Source: Phoenix dactylifera
Lineage: Eukaryota; Streptophyta; Magnoliopsida; Arecales; Arecaceae
Direction: 5' to 3'
Assembly (NCBI RefSeq): GCF_009389715.1
Contig: NC_052405.1
Span: 8,721,194 to 8,785,193, forward strand
Length of the DNA stretch: 64,000 nucleotides
Part shown: in pieces, positions 1 through 13,823 of the stretch
Layout: every line of letters starts with the position of its first letter
Position numbering within the stretch: position 1 is the first letter of the stretch
Position numbers and translations under genes: made by a program
Notes under the pieces: model-generated
Told to the model about the DNA's origin: nothing
Databases searched by the model: none
What the model saw: only the letters and a program-made list of their open reading frames with translations

Positions 1-99
1 CTTTTCTTTTTACTAACAACTGGTTAGTACAGTTGGACGAGTCTTGGCGATTTTAGCTTTGAAGTTCTTGGTTCCTTTTATTCTTTTTCACCATTACAG

Positions 100-3000
100 G
101 TATCTCTTGCTGCGTCGGGCAAAAAACCTTTGGATAACTTTCCACTTGATACTTTGGCTGAGGACTGTGCTAGACATTTTGGGTTTGATGTTAGTGATCG
201 CTTGACTGATGGACTAGGAAGCTACTTTGCAATTGCAAACGTTCTCCCTTCACGCAAGGTATGACTACATCTTGAATGATTAATAGGTACCTGGTTCTTT
301 AGATATGATCCTCTCATGTTGCACAATAGGGTCCTTGCTCTTATCACTAATTTTACACTGAGATGGCTTGTGATTGTACCTTCTGTTTATCCAATTTTCA
401 ACTAACACATAGCTCTTTGGAGAAAATATTATGTTAAAGAAGCCCTTTCTGGTTCCAAAACTCTACTTTGTATTGGGGTTCATGTCTTAATCTAGGTTCT
501 CAAGAATGGAGTAAGGCTGTCATGGGGTCTTTCATGCACCATGGGCTTTCCTGCTACGGGCAGAGCGGTGTTTGTCTGCCCTATTGAAAACATGTCTAAC
601 AACCTAAACAGGACTGACAATACTCCTCAGCTCTACCTGTGCAAGTGCAAGGATCTTTACCTAGATTTGGTTCCTCCAAAGCCTGGACATATTAGTTGTG
701 GCAAAGGGTTATCTATCAGTGATTCTCCAACCAAATCAGTGCCAATTGGAAATTGGAACGTTGCATCACCTAAGACTCCTTCATCCCGTCAATCAAAGCT
801 TTCTTCTCCTGTTGCCTCTCCAATGCACTCGAGAAAACCACATGACTGTGTACTAAGTACAGATTCTTCTACATGCTTGGATGTCTCTGCTGCACGGTTG
901 GTACTAGCAGATGAAGGAGTTAATGAACTGCTGCAGATTTATGCTGCCCGGTGGCTTTATGGACGCCATTTGCTCAAGGGGAACTTTGCAACTGTTCCAC
1001 TATGTGGACAGATGTGGGTTTTCTTGGTGCATGGTTTGGATAAGTTATCAGCATGCTGCTCTAATCAAGATTTAACTTCTGAAAATTATAAATTGTTGCC
1101 TCATGAGATTCAAATTCTTAATTCTTTAGAACAAGTGCAAGCTGCTTTCCTAGTGGACTCGGGAACGAAAGTCCATTTTTCAGATTCCATGTTAGATGTG
1201 GGAACCACAGATAAAGTAGAACTGCCAGCAGAGAAAATCAAATACAAAGCAAACTGTGATAATACTGCTGATGTCCCAAGATTGGGTGGCTTATCTAAAG
1301 AATTTGCAGCTCTGAAAGAAACCATTCTATTCTCCTTGGCGGACAAGGATGCTTTGCCAAGGTAGTCTCAATTCATCCTTTATATTGGCCTCTTTCTAGA
1401 TATTGCACTATTTGATCTTTTTTTAACTCTGCTGGCCTTCATTGGTAGAGTGGAATGAAGTTGAGAAAATCTTACCTTTTGAATGTTTATCTGCACATGC
1501 CCCTTAGTTATTAAGATTTTTGCTGAATGAGATCCTTATGGAAATAATTTTGAGGATATCCATGGTTTAGAAGATCTAATGTAAGTGATCATTCATGAAA
1601 GGCTAATTGGATTTGGAATTGTAGCTGCATGTTTGTCAATTTGTAGGCTGCATGGTATTGGCGCATGAGCTGCTCAAATTAGCTGCACCACTCTGAAAGA
1701 AAAACTTGTACTATAATATGCTACTTAAATGTTGATTATGATATATGCTTGAATCACTTGACTCTTAGGAGAAGCTCGAAAGGAAAAGAAAAAGAAATAG
1801 GAGACTTTCACTTCTCTTCGGGAGTCTAGACAATGAACTTTATAGGGTCAATAACTTTCATATCAGTTTTGAACTTCAATTTGCAATCTTCATAAACTTT
1901 TCCTCTAGTGAATATTCTTCACATCTCTTCTTAACATTAGTCAGCAGAGGGTGGCATTTGAGGAAGGGATGGGGAGCAAAAACACAGGATTCTCATTCTG
2001 ATGCATGGTATTCACCGAAAAATAAAAACTCATTATCTAAGGATGACCCGATATTTATAATATCACGATAGGTAAAAATTAATATGGGGTTTGAATGTAA
2101 GCTTCGAGGTCAAAGTATATATACTCTTCATGTATTAATATTTTCAAGTTAGCCTTCTACATAATGGACTTCTAGGAGCCCAACAAATTTTGTGGCCATT
2201 TTCTACCTGTCATTTGTCAAATGGACTTGAAGATCTTGCTGACACTTATATTTTGTTGCACTTTCATAGGTTATGGTAGGTTGTATATGATGTATAAACA
2301 TTCAATCTTCATTCCTTGACACTATTGGTGACTAAGAACATTTGCCTTAATAAGGTGTGACCATGGTTTACTTCCTCTTCGAGATAGATTGTTTAACATT
2401 GAAGAAATATCTCTTCCTTTTGTTTTGTTAATACTTTTGGGTTAATTATTATTGTTGTGTTATATAATAGGTACAAAGGTGTTCTTCTTTATGGTCCACC
2501 TGGCACAGGAAAAACATCTTTGGCATCATCTTGTGCTCATAATGCTGGTGCTAGCCTATTCTGTATCAATGGGCCTGAAATCATCAGTCAGTACTATGGA
2601 GAAAGTGAGCAAGCTCTGCATGAAGTTTTTGATTCAGCTAGGCGAGCCGCCCCTGCTGTGGTTAGATTACTTCTTCTCAGTTCACAATGCTGTCTTGTGT
2701 TCTTATTTGTTTCCCTGGTCCATAAATTTGCTGATATATTTTTAGACCATTTCTATCTGCTTTATTATTTTTCTATATAATATGTGGCTATCAAAGATAG
2801 GTTGTTGCAGAAATATTAATTAAATGAACCAGAAAAGGAATATGGATGTTTAGATAGTAAACTGAGATTGCTGTCTGTGGTTGTATATTTCATACAAAGT
2901 CTACGAGTTGTTTATTAAAAGGACTGTCTATTTTTCAGGCATAATTGCCTTGTGTCGAATGGATTTTGTTTGCCTTCTTATTTTTGCCTTTTGAATTTGT

Positions 3001-6000
3001 CTTTTATTTTTAAAGTCATTCACTCTTGAACATATTTTCTTTTGAATTTGCAAAAGATATCATTTGTAGCATTTAGCTATCAAGCTAGGTTGGATACAAC
3101 AGACTGTTAATTCAACTAGTTTCTCTTAAAAAAATGGATAGAATAGAAAACTTAGAACTCTGAGCTTGATGCAGCAGATTCATTAGTGTGATGATGAAAG
3201 ATGAGGACAGCCACCTTAAAAAAGGATTTAAGATACAAGTTCCATGAAGAGAGTTTGAGAGAGGTTACATGCAAATGTTGCATTATGAATTGTATGCAAT
3301 ATTTTGTGTGTCTTCATGTATCATACACTCATTATCAATGGAAAATATGTGTGACTGGCAGCCCAGCGTAAGCATACATGTTGACTATTGCTTCTGGTTA
3401 GTGGAATCACTTCATTATTCCATCCATGCAGTGTTAGCTATTTAAGTTACCTGGTACCGATCCACATAAATTTCTTCACTACTTAAGATTGCCTCAGCAT
3501 GACAACATCTCATACTTTGCTAATGTTTCTCATTATATTTGTGATCTTGTCATTCTGTACTATGCACTTGTGGTTGTTGAAGTCGTTGGCTTTGCTTAAA
3601 TAATGTGCATGACCTTTTGTTTTAGTATTTAAACTGTGTGATATGTGATATGTATTTTACTATGATTCACTTGTTGAGAGACTTTCATTGTATTGGCAAG
3701 CCAGGGTCTACTTATCTTGTGTATGCATTATTAATAGCTTTGTTGTTTTCAAGGTTTTTATTGATGAATTGGATGCCATTGCTCCAGCACGAAAATATGG
3801 GGGCGAAGAATTATCTCTCCGAATGGTTGCAACACTACTGAAATTGATGGATGAGATAAATAGTGGTGATCGCATTCTTGTAATTGCTGCTACAAATCGG
3901 CCTGACAGTATCGATCCTGCTTTGAGGCGACCTGGAAGATTGGATCGAGAAATTGAAATAGGTATTCTCCTATAATTTCTATAATTCATGCTTTGAAAGA
4001 TAAGAGCATCTATGCACCAATATGCATGGTCTGCATCACAACAACAAACATAAAAAAAGAGAAAGCAATGCATTAACTTAATGTTGTTCAGGTTCGTGTT
4101 TTGGTGTTCGTTTTTTTTAAAAATAATTAATAAGACAATTGAAGAACTGAATCTGGAGATTTTGATTGTTTCTTGTTAGTTGACTTCGAATTTCATCCTT
4201 TTAGTGGCAATATAGGTGAGCATTTTTTTTTTGTCTATGTTGGTGGTTTCATGAAAGGGTCACAGGCTCATAGCAGATGTTTTGTTTTAAAGTCTGGAGG
4301 TAAATAGAGCTACATCACTTAATTGGCAAGAGTTTGTAAAGTTGGAAAGAACCAAACGAGGTGCTGGTGAATAGCCAGAGACTGTCAAATATAGGTCATA
4401 TTAATGAATAGGGCATTTATCTATAAATTACTATACAAAAAATATTTTAAATAGATTTTGAGAGGATATTGTTAAACTAAACATATTGAAGAGTTTTTGT
4501 TCAATGACCAAGGACTCGTGTTTAAGATGGCACTATCAGCAGTATGTTATGTAACATACGGTATTGGTCCTTTTTTGATGGTTTATGTACTTTCTGTATA
4601 AATCACCAGTAGAAATCCATCAAGCTGGGTTGTCACTCGTTCATGTGTCTTAATTTGTAGCAATTGAATTTATGCATATTAGATCCAAATTTTCAGAAGC
4701 GTGTTTTTTAAATGTTCGTTTAATGAACTAATAATGGTGTTAATTTGTGCTTTCATTTACTATTGTACAATATTTTGTTCTTTATCAATGTTTGTTAGAA
4801 ATAAAAAAAAAAAGTGTACCCAAGGGGATTTTTGGTATATCATGTATTATAAGAATCAAACATATTTAACCTTTTGACAAGTTTGGGTATTAATAAGAAT
4901 TAAACATGTTATGAAAGGAAAACTCTAGCACATTTATTTTTCTGATCGGTTTGAGATGCATACATTATTAATGTCAATCTGGGAAAGTTTAAAATTATTT
5001 TAGAATTATCTAGTGTATCCTTTGCAATTTTTCCTTCAAAAAGATGTATAAACATATTCTTCTTTCGCATATTCCGCATCTTTGCTTTAGAAAACTAATC
5101 TTAAGATATTTATACACTCTAAATTGTCATGTTATCTTTGACTAACCAACAAAAGTAGTCTGCAGCATCATACATGATGTTGGTAACTAACTTTAATGAA
5201 ACACAACATGTTTGTGTTCTGTTCAGATCGAGTTTGATTGATGAGTATTCATTATTCTTATATTTTGCTTTTTTGACCTACTCCAGGAGTGCCATCTCCA
5301 GAACAGAGATCAGATATACTTCGTACCCTTTTAAGTGAGATGGATCACTCCCTTAGCAGCACAGAAATTGAGTCTCTGGCTTTGGCTACACATGGATTTG
5401 TAGGTGCTGATTTAGCTGCCCTTTGCAATGAGGCTGCAATGACTGCTCTTCGCCGCCACATTAAGCTAAAAGGTCTATGCAAGCAATCTAAGAAAACATT
5501 TTGTGAACCTGATGGAGATGTAGCTGGTATTCAAGGCTCTGATATTTGCAAAGATGAGGATGGAGCATCTCTGGATCAGGTGAGTTTGTTGTCATCATCA
5601 CTGTCAGAGCTGAGTGTGTCATCAAGGCCTATTTCTACTGTTGGTTCCCAAGGGACACTAGAATGTTGTGTCATTTCTCAACATGGATCTTACAGACCTC
5701 ATGAAGTGGAAGAAGATATACTGCTTAAAGTGATGGCTGAAGATTTTGAAAAGGCCATGATGAAAGTGAGGCCCAGTGCCATGCGTGAGGTAATTTATTT
5801 TGTTTTACTTATTCTAGACTTGTATCTGTGCACTACTGGTTCCAGTTGGTTCCTCGCATTGGTCCAGATGGCAAGGGCCATGTGGTGCTGGTTCTGGTGG
5901 TGGGGCCTTCATATCATCCTTACCTGGACCGTCCATGGTCCTGCATCCATTGTCCCATCTTCACCCTGTGGGCCAATCACCTTGTGGCTCCCTGGAAGTC

Positions 6001-8975
6001 CAGTCGATGAAGGCCATTGAGGATCTGCACTCTACTTCTACTGTCCTATGTCCTATGCGTTAATAATGTCGATACATATAATGTGAACCCTGATTTATTT
6101 TGTCTCTTGGTTGAGAACATAGTCTCACATCTGGCCAATCTACTTGTATGAAAATTTATCTGAGACTGATGGATAATTGAGCCGATCCTTCCAATTGGAA
6201 GACTAACTTGAAAGCACTCACACACCATCTTGATAGTGCCTGTTGTAGCCCAAATATATTGTATGGTACAATAAAAACACATCCAGAGATGGCCATAATC
6301 CAGATTGCTGTTTCCATGATTTTCACTCCATGAAGACTGATGGTTTGCAATGGTTACGAACACTTTTACACACTCATTCTTCTATGGATAATTAAACACT
6401 TGTGCATGTGTTAGCATATTCATTCAACCACACTCATATGCCCAATGTTTGTTTACTTTTTTTTGCATGCTCGAAATGCGCAAAATAGCATCATGCTTTT
6501 TCATCATCAGGTAATGCTTGAGCTTCCAAAGGTACGTTGGGAAGATGTAGGTGGTCAAGCTAAGGTTAAGAAGCAGTTGATTGAAGCAGTCCAGTGGCCA
6601 CAAATATGTCCAGATGCATTTAGACGCATAGGAATTCGTCCTCCAAGGGGTTTATTGATGATTGGCCCGCCAGGCTGTAGTAAGACCTTGATGGCCCGAG
6701 CAGTAGCTTCTGAAGCAAAATTGAACTTTCTTGCAGTCAAAGGCCCTGAACTTTTCAGCAAATGGGTTGGGGAATCTGAGAAGGCAGTGAGATCTTTATT
6801 TGCAAAGGCGAGAGTTAACTCTCCAGCAATTATATTCTTTGATGAAATAGATGGCCTTGCAGTGACACGTGGGCAGGAAAATGATGGGACATCTGTTGCT
6901 GACAGGGTCCTGAGCCAGTTGCTCGTGGAAATGGATGGTATGTATAATGAATCTTATTTCAGTAATATCTTAGAATATGTTGTTTTAAGTCAAGTCTAGC
7001 AACCATCTAAAGTGCTTCATCTGTATATGCTGTCTCTTCTGGACTGAATTGTTTTGTTAATGTTGATGCCTTGATTATTCATGAAGCGGTATTGTCAAAA
7101 TATTTAACTGATCAGAAGAGCATTTGAAAGGTGCCTGTAAAACAAAATGGACCTCAATATGCTCTGTGCCCTTCAGCAGACACACTATTAAATAAAGTTT
7201 CCACTGCTATGTTCCTCTGGAAAAAAGAGTTCCTATCTAGCAAACCCCCGGCCCCCACCTCAACCATTTTTTGAGAAAAGATGATCAAGCAGTAATATCA
7301 GTGTTCTCTGTTTAACAGCATGGACTTTGCCATGCAATTGTACACTAGAAGGAACTCTTTTTAATTTCCCTACATTATCATCTGTAAGATATTTTATTTG
7401 AAATGTAGTATCTTCAAGTTTGAAATTATCTCATTAACATTCATTGTTGTGTTTGGACTTGATTGCATTTTGTATTCCTAGCTAACCATGTCAAATACAG
7501 GTTTGGACCAAAGAATTGGTGTTACAGTTATTGCAGCTACTAATCGCCCCGACAAGATTGATCATGCCCTTCTAAGACCAGGTTCTACCATGAATTTATC
7601 ATTAATCTGGCTTTTCTACTTGTTTTCTTGTTCGTGTTTGCTGCCATTGAATCCATAACCTCACCATTTTCACTTTTTGTGTTTGTTTCTTTACTAGAAT
7701 ATCTGAAAATTATTTCTATGGCCCAGCTAATAAATAATGGTTTGAACAGGACGCTTTGACAGACTGTTGGATGTCCAGCCACCAGATGAGAGTGATCGTG
7801 AAGATATATTCCGAATTCATATGCGTAACATGCCTTGTAGTCCTGATGTCAACGCAAAAGACCTTGCTAATCTTACTGAAGGATATACTGGGGCAGATAT
7901 AAAACTGATATGCAGGGAAGCAGCTATTGCTGCGCTTGAAGTATGTTGATTTACTTATTCAACTATTATTTTTGTGAAACATTTGGGAACACAAAAAGCA
8001 TTAATTTGTTGCTAAAATATCTATTCTGACAAACTGGCTGTAAGTACTAAACAGAGATTACTGAGAGGAAAAACATTTGCATTCATTTGAGCGGAGAATA
8101 GGGGAAAATATTCATGTTGAACTACAAGGCACATAATTGGAAACTGCCATATCAGTGGATATGATTTTTTAAGGATCAAGATTATCACCATAAATCCATA
8201 ACCAGTCAGTTTTGTTGCATATTTAGGTCTGAATATACAAATTTTATTTTGTCATCTATTTACAGTTAACACAAGTCTTCGCTATATCCTTTTGCCTGAT
8301 AATATCCAGGCCATAAAGCCCAGTTCCAGGAAAAGGAAAGCCAGGGTGATCTGTCAGCACAGATCATTGCTACCCATCTAATGTTTTCTTTTTGGGGTTT
8401 ATTAAACTTGACCAAACCATCTCATTTTCTTTGTTTTTCCGTACATTATGTTTTCTGAGCACTTAAATTAATGTACATCAATCACTTCCACCTGGCGAAC
8501 TCTCTTAGTTCGCAATTGACTTCTTTGTTTACTTATTGTGAATCTTGCCAAGACTCTCATTTTACACTGTGATTTTAGATTTCTATCTATGTCAATATTA
8601 TTTTCCTTTAAATGCATTCATTATGCTTTCATGTTACTTACCATTGATCCTACTCAACGAGCATGACAAACTTATAATCTGCTTCTTTTTTTTTCCCTTC
8701 ACTGGCAAATGTTGATCCAATGATATTCTTGAAGTGCATCTTTAGTTCATTTACCACTTGACGCTATTACTTGGAGCACCATTAGCCGTTCTTGTTCTAA
8801 TACATTTGTTGATGTATTTGAATTTCATCAGGAGAATCTGGAGATTTCTGAAGTATCAATGGCACACTTTAGGATTGGAGTCAGTAGGGTACAGCCATCA
8901 AATGTTCAATTTTATCAGGAACTTGCAGCGCAGTTCCGAAGGCTTGTTGACACTGGCTCTGTCAGAGATGAGTGA
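100..8975 (+). CDS. CIP111: CIP111-like AAA ATPase (SPATA5/Drg1 class), 5'-partial
   Basis: Calmodulin-interacting protein 111-type double AAA ATPase of the CDC48 superfamily; fungal and animal relatives (Drg1, SPATA5) release maturation factors from pre-60S ribosomes. Visible coding exons: 100-258, 496-1361, 2471-2660, 3754-3961, 5287-5789, 6511-6937, 7501-7581, 7750-7940, 8832-8975. All join in frame at GT/AG sites, giving 922 residues; roughly 100 N-terminal residues lie upstream of the window. D1 has Walker A GPPGTGKT, Walker B VFIDELDA and the arginine-rich stretch [13 protein letters not shown]2 has Walker A GPPGCSKT, the usual variant in this family, Walker B IIFFDEID and [13 protein letters not shown] long serine-rich insert encoded at 5460-5740 separates the AAA domains. 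The stop is TGA at 8973-8975. The ATG at 541 is exon-internal. Family assignment is strong; the calmodulin link is by homology only. Confidence 0.93.
5840..6012 (+). other. GC-rich island inside a CIP111 intron
   Basis: The intron between the two ATPase domains (5790-6510) is AT-rich except for this patch of about 170 bp, whose base composition resembles coding DNA. A frame stays open through it (about 60 codons from 5828), but I recognise no protein and no terminal repeats. It could be a captured gene fragment or an old element. Confidence 0.4.
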
Positions 8976-10750
8976 AACCAAAGGAACTCTTTGTTATGTG
9001 TCTGCCTTCTTTTCTTCTCAAACTCAGCTCCTTTGGTTGCAGAAGATCGCCTCCCATTTATTGGTTCTCTATTCATTGTCACTGTAGGGAATATACATAA
9101 TACAGTCTTGAGCCTGCCTCATATCTGCAGTCTCAGAGTACCAACTGCATGCATAGGTTTGAAGTGCAGAAGAGTGGCAATAGTGGCTCGCAGTCATCCT
9201 CCTGTTTTTGATATTGTCGGATAGTCGACTATCGATAGTCTGTGACTCTTGCAGTTTTGGCTGCATTTACTGGTATTGGTAACCCGTTATCCTGTATGTA
9301 CATTTCTATGAAATGTGTCTGTTGATCTTCACTCCTTAGGTTCAAAGTTGTGAGGTCAAATGCTTTTCATCAGGTGACAAATAGATGTCAAAAATTTCAG
9401 CACCAAGCTGAAGCAGTTTTGATTGCTTTGTCGAAGAGAGGCTTGGAAATTTTCGACTGCATTGCTGGAAGTTCATAACTGCAGTGGAAATGCCCAGATT
9501 TTCCCCCGGGTTTAATACTACTACATTTGACTCCTGTATACTAGTTTGGACATTTAGTATGCATTTCTTGTGCTGGTTCATTTATCGATCTATCAAATAT
9601 GTCTTGATCTTCAATTTGCTTGCATTCTGTATTGGATTGAGTTGAGCATGGACTTGAGGAGAGTTTCCTAGCCATGGTAGGCATAGATTTCGTTGACCAT
9701 ATGACTGGACCAAGGCCTAGCCCTCTTAGCTTTCTGATGCTTTTCAGACTGGTGCAATTTATTGGTCATCCTTGATCCATTTTTGCATTGAGATGGGAAG
9801 CCTGCTCCAGGGGAGATTTTTCTCCTGGCTGTAACACAAAACCAATGCGGCTGGTAAGAGAACTGTAACCATGTTCGCTGCAGAAGAACTGTTATAGTTG
9901 CTGCTGACACCGTTGATCCAACCATGGCTGTTGTATCGGGTAACTCGTGACCTCTTGGCGAAAATCTTTCGCTTACAGCTCTGAGCAAACTTTCCCAGAT
10001 TAGACCAGGCTGGAGAAAATTCAAGTCAAGGATATTGAGATCTAGTAGACTTCAACCGGTGGTACTCGAGCTGGAACAGGTTCAGGTTGGACCAGGAAAG
10101 TAGCCAGATCTTGGGCCCTGGTCTTGAAAAACTTTTCTGACGAATTTAACAGCAGAATAATATAAATATTTAAAGCCGCGACTTAAATTTCATATGTGAA
10201 AATTTAATGACTGAAACAACTGGGAAGTTGAAATAAAATCCAAGGTCGAAATGTTAAATTCACAAACCAGTTCCTTCCCTGATATCTGTGTTCCTGAATA
10301 AAATCAGAAAGCCCTAAAACTAACCATCGTTCTTCATAATTCCACATTTCATTCTGAATCAACTCCTTGAAGGAACTGCTGTGGTTCCAAGAAATATGGT
10401 TTTGCTCAGCATAAATTCTTTCAAAGGTTTCCAACACTGCAAATAGGTCGAGTGTGTTATTATGTTCATCACAAGAACAATGAAGAAGGCAGGCTGGTAG
10501 AAGATGAATTATATGAAAGCACTTGCATTAATCACAGATTTGGTCTCGTGTATGCCAAACCATATCTCAAATACAATTTAGTGCTACAAAATTCGTTGTA
10601 ATTAAATTCTCAGCAATTTAGGCTGAGGCAATGCTCAAGAAACATTGCTAATACTTGCAGTTGGAAAGCCTGCATGTTCCTTTTGCTCGTCTTGGAACTT
10701 CACACACATTAGAATTGCTTTATGATTGCATACTTGAAGCAACTTGAGGT
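8976..10750. other. Convergent intergenic region CIP111/MPH1
   Basis: The two genes face each other here, so the stretch must hold both 3' UTRs. Open frames at 9668-10024 and 10204-10437 on the minus strand look like no protein I know. I see no RNA gene or terminal-repeat element. Confidence 0.5.
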
Positions 10751-13590
10751 TCAGGGGGGGACCAAAGCTTCCATGGTCAAATAACTCGAAGATTCAGAAG
10801 GCACTGAGGCTTCTAAATTGGGAGAAGTTTCGGCGGGGACTGAAGCTTCAACAATACTGACTGGCTTGAATTTGTTGATGTAGTAACTTAGAGGTGGCCC
10901 AGAGTAGTCTATGCTCTGAACTTGTGGTTGGTTCTTACCAACCTGGAGAAGAATGGAAGAGGCTGCAGCAATCGATACAAGGGCCAAGCCAGCAAAAATG
11001 GCTGCAGTATTCTCAGCTCCCTCTGCTGATCTGCCTGCACTCCCTGAGCTTATTGCACTCTCCGCCACGTAAACTGAGGGCTGGAGAACATGGCGTTTGT
11101 TAAATCAATCGATATAATATGCTGTCGACAGGTGGGAGAAGCAACTCAAATATTCGACTTAGGTTATGCTCTAAAAAGAAAAAATTGTCACAACAATGTG
11201 TTGCAATATATCAGTCTCCATCCATAATTTGTTACTTATTGCTTGTAATGACTATGATTTTGTGGATAAATTCAATGAGATCACATTATTTTTTTACTTC
11301 ATGTGAAAACATCATAAATAAAAAGGCACGAACTGATCTTTTTTTTACAAAGCAGTTTTATAAGATATAAGATTAACGGGACAATTTGCATTTCTATTAT
11401 GAAAGAACTAATGACCTAGAGGTACAGGGTCTGTTACCCTATGTACTCAGCTGCTGATTTTAAAGACTCATGATAATTTCAAGGCTTGTGTACCAAAATG
11501 ACTGAATTAGTTAGAGTCTACTCCGAAACTAAAGAACCAACCAACTCTGAAGGGCTTCATATTGTATTTCCTGATTTATCCAGGACTAGTTCCGATATTT
11601 ATGACGAAATTTCCATAACTAGTAAAGGCATATGGTAAAGATTATGAACCCAATTTCCACTGTGAAATCCACAATTCAGAAGGACTTTGAAGATCTATGG
11701 TACCCAAAAAAAATTCATAAATTTTGGAAGCCATGGTGGAGCAAATGACAAACTAAACATGTACCTCAACTGAGTATATATTTGTTTGTCCAGCCGTATC
11801 TTTCTCAACATAACCAGTCCAACCCTGTTTCCGAGGAGGGAAAGTCCCGACTACCTTTGTTTTTTCCCCAGCTAACCATTCCATGCTGACCTTTCCAACC
11901 TGCAAATCTTATAGAAGTCATTTTTCAGCTATGTTGTATTGGAGCAACCTTGCAATATGGTATCTCTGATTTCATCTAATTTTTTAAAATATAATAACTG
12001 CTAGCAAAGCACAACATCTAAGAAGTTGCTATTACTTGAGAACATGCAACTTTAAAAGATGTGCAGTACTGATAGGGAATTAAGCAGAAATTTAAAAAAA
12101 GAACATTTGGTTTAAGCAGCAAACAGAGACTTGACAATCTAGTACATGACAATGCAGTAAAACAATGAAAGTGAAAACTGCTTACAACTCATCTCTTCTA
12201 ATACTTTGGCAGTAATCAAAAGAAGAGAATATACATCAATCAGTTAGGAAAATGAAAAAAAAAAGAAGAAAAACCGTGACATGAATGCTCAGAAGCAACA
12301 TTTTGTTAGAAATACTGTAATAGTGCAACGAATTTTGCTGTCAATTTGGAACAAAGATGTCCCACAGTGCCAACCGATGTGTACAAATCTGTATTCTGGC
12401 ACTACAGTTTCAAGCTGTGCTTTTTTGCCTTATACTAGCACCTTCTGTTGAAATAATTATTTGTATCAAATATCAAGAGCCAGCAACATGGACAGGTATT
12501 GACAATCAAATTATGCAAACTGCGAAGAAAAGGCCAGTAGCTGTCTTTCACAATTGGAAGGGCTGAGGTTAACATGACAAACTGAATGTTGCAGCTTTGA
12601 AGCAAAGGCATTTGCAAAGTGTCAGGTTTGAGAAGCAGTGGAAACAAGCAATTATTACTGATAACGTGGGACATGAAATTGATAGCTCATAACTTGTATA
12701 ATTAATATTCTTTCTTTCTTTCTTTCTTTCTTTTTCTTGAAGAACGGAGGAGTGAAAACTATAAGGATGTTTATGATCAGATCGACTTTAATCTCAGTAT
12801 ATGTGATTTCATATGTAACTCAACCAACAAGGATTTAGAGACATCGATGTTGTATATGGCGACGATGTATATCCGAGAAGACAATACCACAAACATTTCT
12901 GTAACATGATATCTAAATGTAGAACCACATGATTTTAGACTCTTCACAACATCAGAGAAACTAAAAGAAGAGAGGAGCACAATAGCACGTGATTCAAAGG
13001 AAACATAATAGAAGAACCCATCAAAATAAAAAAAAAAAAAAAAACAAGCATAAAGAATCTAACTTTGGTAAGACAAAGACAAATAAGGACTTAGAATTGA
13101 CACAAAATGGACCATGTTACGATAAAGCCTGAAACTCACCAACGTCTTCCTAGAAAAATAAAAATTTCTGGTAGAAACTGCCAGGACCCACTGTGGAAAA
13201 AGCATACTTTCGTTTATAAGACTTGCGTTCAAATCCTATTTGATAATAGCATTAAAGTAAACAAATTAACGACGGCAAATTTCAAGGCAAGCAACATAAC
13301 ATGAGTTCATATAAAGTATTCTAAGAACCCCCCAATGTTTTTTTCCTCCGAATGAAAAGGAAAGAACCAGAAGAATGATTAGATGAGTTCAAGTAACGAA
13401 GAATTAAAGCAACCTCCTTATCCGGAGCACACTCTTCGACATTGCAGTCAGATTCGTCTGAGCCGGTGGAAGCGTTCACAGTAAAGAGCCTCGTGTTCCA
13501 CTTGACAATCCTCGGGGAGTCTCTTAGAATCCTCTTGGAGGGAAACACGCAGGTGCTGGCAGATATTATGGACTGGGAGGTGCAGGCCAT
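10751..13590 (-). CDS. MPH1: Protein MAINTENANCE OF PSII UNDER HIGH LIGHT 1 (MPH1)
   Basis: Chloroplast thylakoid protein that stabilises and helps repair photosystem II under strong light. Three coding exons, read right to left: 13590-13414, 11899-11765 and 11080-10751, all joining in phase 0 to give 213 residues. The start MACTSQS was chosen because it begins a typical serine-rich transit peptide; an in-frame ATG lies 17 codons upstream. The mature part carries the family's conserved block VGKVSMEWLAGEKTKVVGTF and then GWTGYVEKDTAGQTN (residues 60-99). A membrane segment spans about residues 129-151 (AAIFAGLALVSIAAASSILL), followed by SGPPLSYYINKFKP. The last 35 or so residues repeat variants of EASVP and are proline/serine-rich, so the tail is probably the fast-evolving part. 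Exon sequences match what I recall of the Arabidopsis protein At5g07020; the assignment is strong. Confidence 0.93.
12711..12734. repeat. (TTTC)n microsatellite in MPH1 intron 1
   Basis: About six uninterrupted copies of a four-base pyrimidine unit, read on the plus strand. It lies in the 1.5-kb first intron of MPH1, away from splice sites. Confidence 0.85.
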
Positions 13591-13817
13591 TGGAGACCAC
13601 CTCTTTCGAGAGGAATGGTGGCCTGATGATTTTGAGAACACAAGCAGAAGATTTTTTTTTTTTCTTTTTTTTTTTCTCTTTTTTTTGGGTGGGGGGACAA
13701 GGAGGAGAAGATGATGGTTGGACAGAGAAATCTGAAGGCCTCCTTAGCCCTCCCGTGCTCTTAGATCTTATGCTTTTGGATGGAAGTTTTTTTTTTTTGA
13801 GTGGATTTAGTGCCGGC

Positions 13818-13823
13818 CACGTG
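13818..13823. promoter_or_regulatory. G-box CACGTG upstream of MPH1
   Basis: A palindromic CACGTG sits about 230 bp upstream of the MPH1 start codon, and a second ACGTGG core lies near 13872. G-boxes bind bZIP and bHLH/PIF factors and are common in promoters of light-regulated photosynthesis genes, which suits MPH1. Activity is inferred from position and sequence only. Confidence 0.5.

Noticed and set aside
541-1365. A 274-codon frame as a gene of its own
   Set aside because: It is an internal exon of CIP111: the frame extends upstream to an acceptor at 495 and ends in a donor at 1361/1362.
9668-10024. A 118-codon minus-strand frame
   Set aside because: No recognisable motif, no splice partners, and it lies in the region of convergent 3' UTRs.
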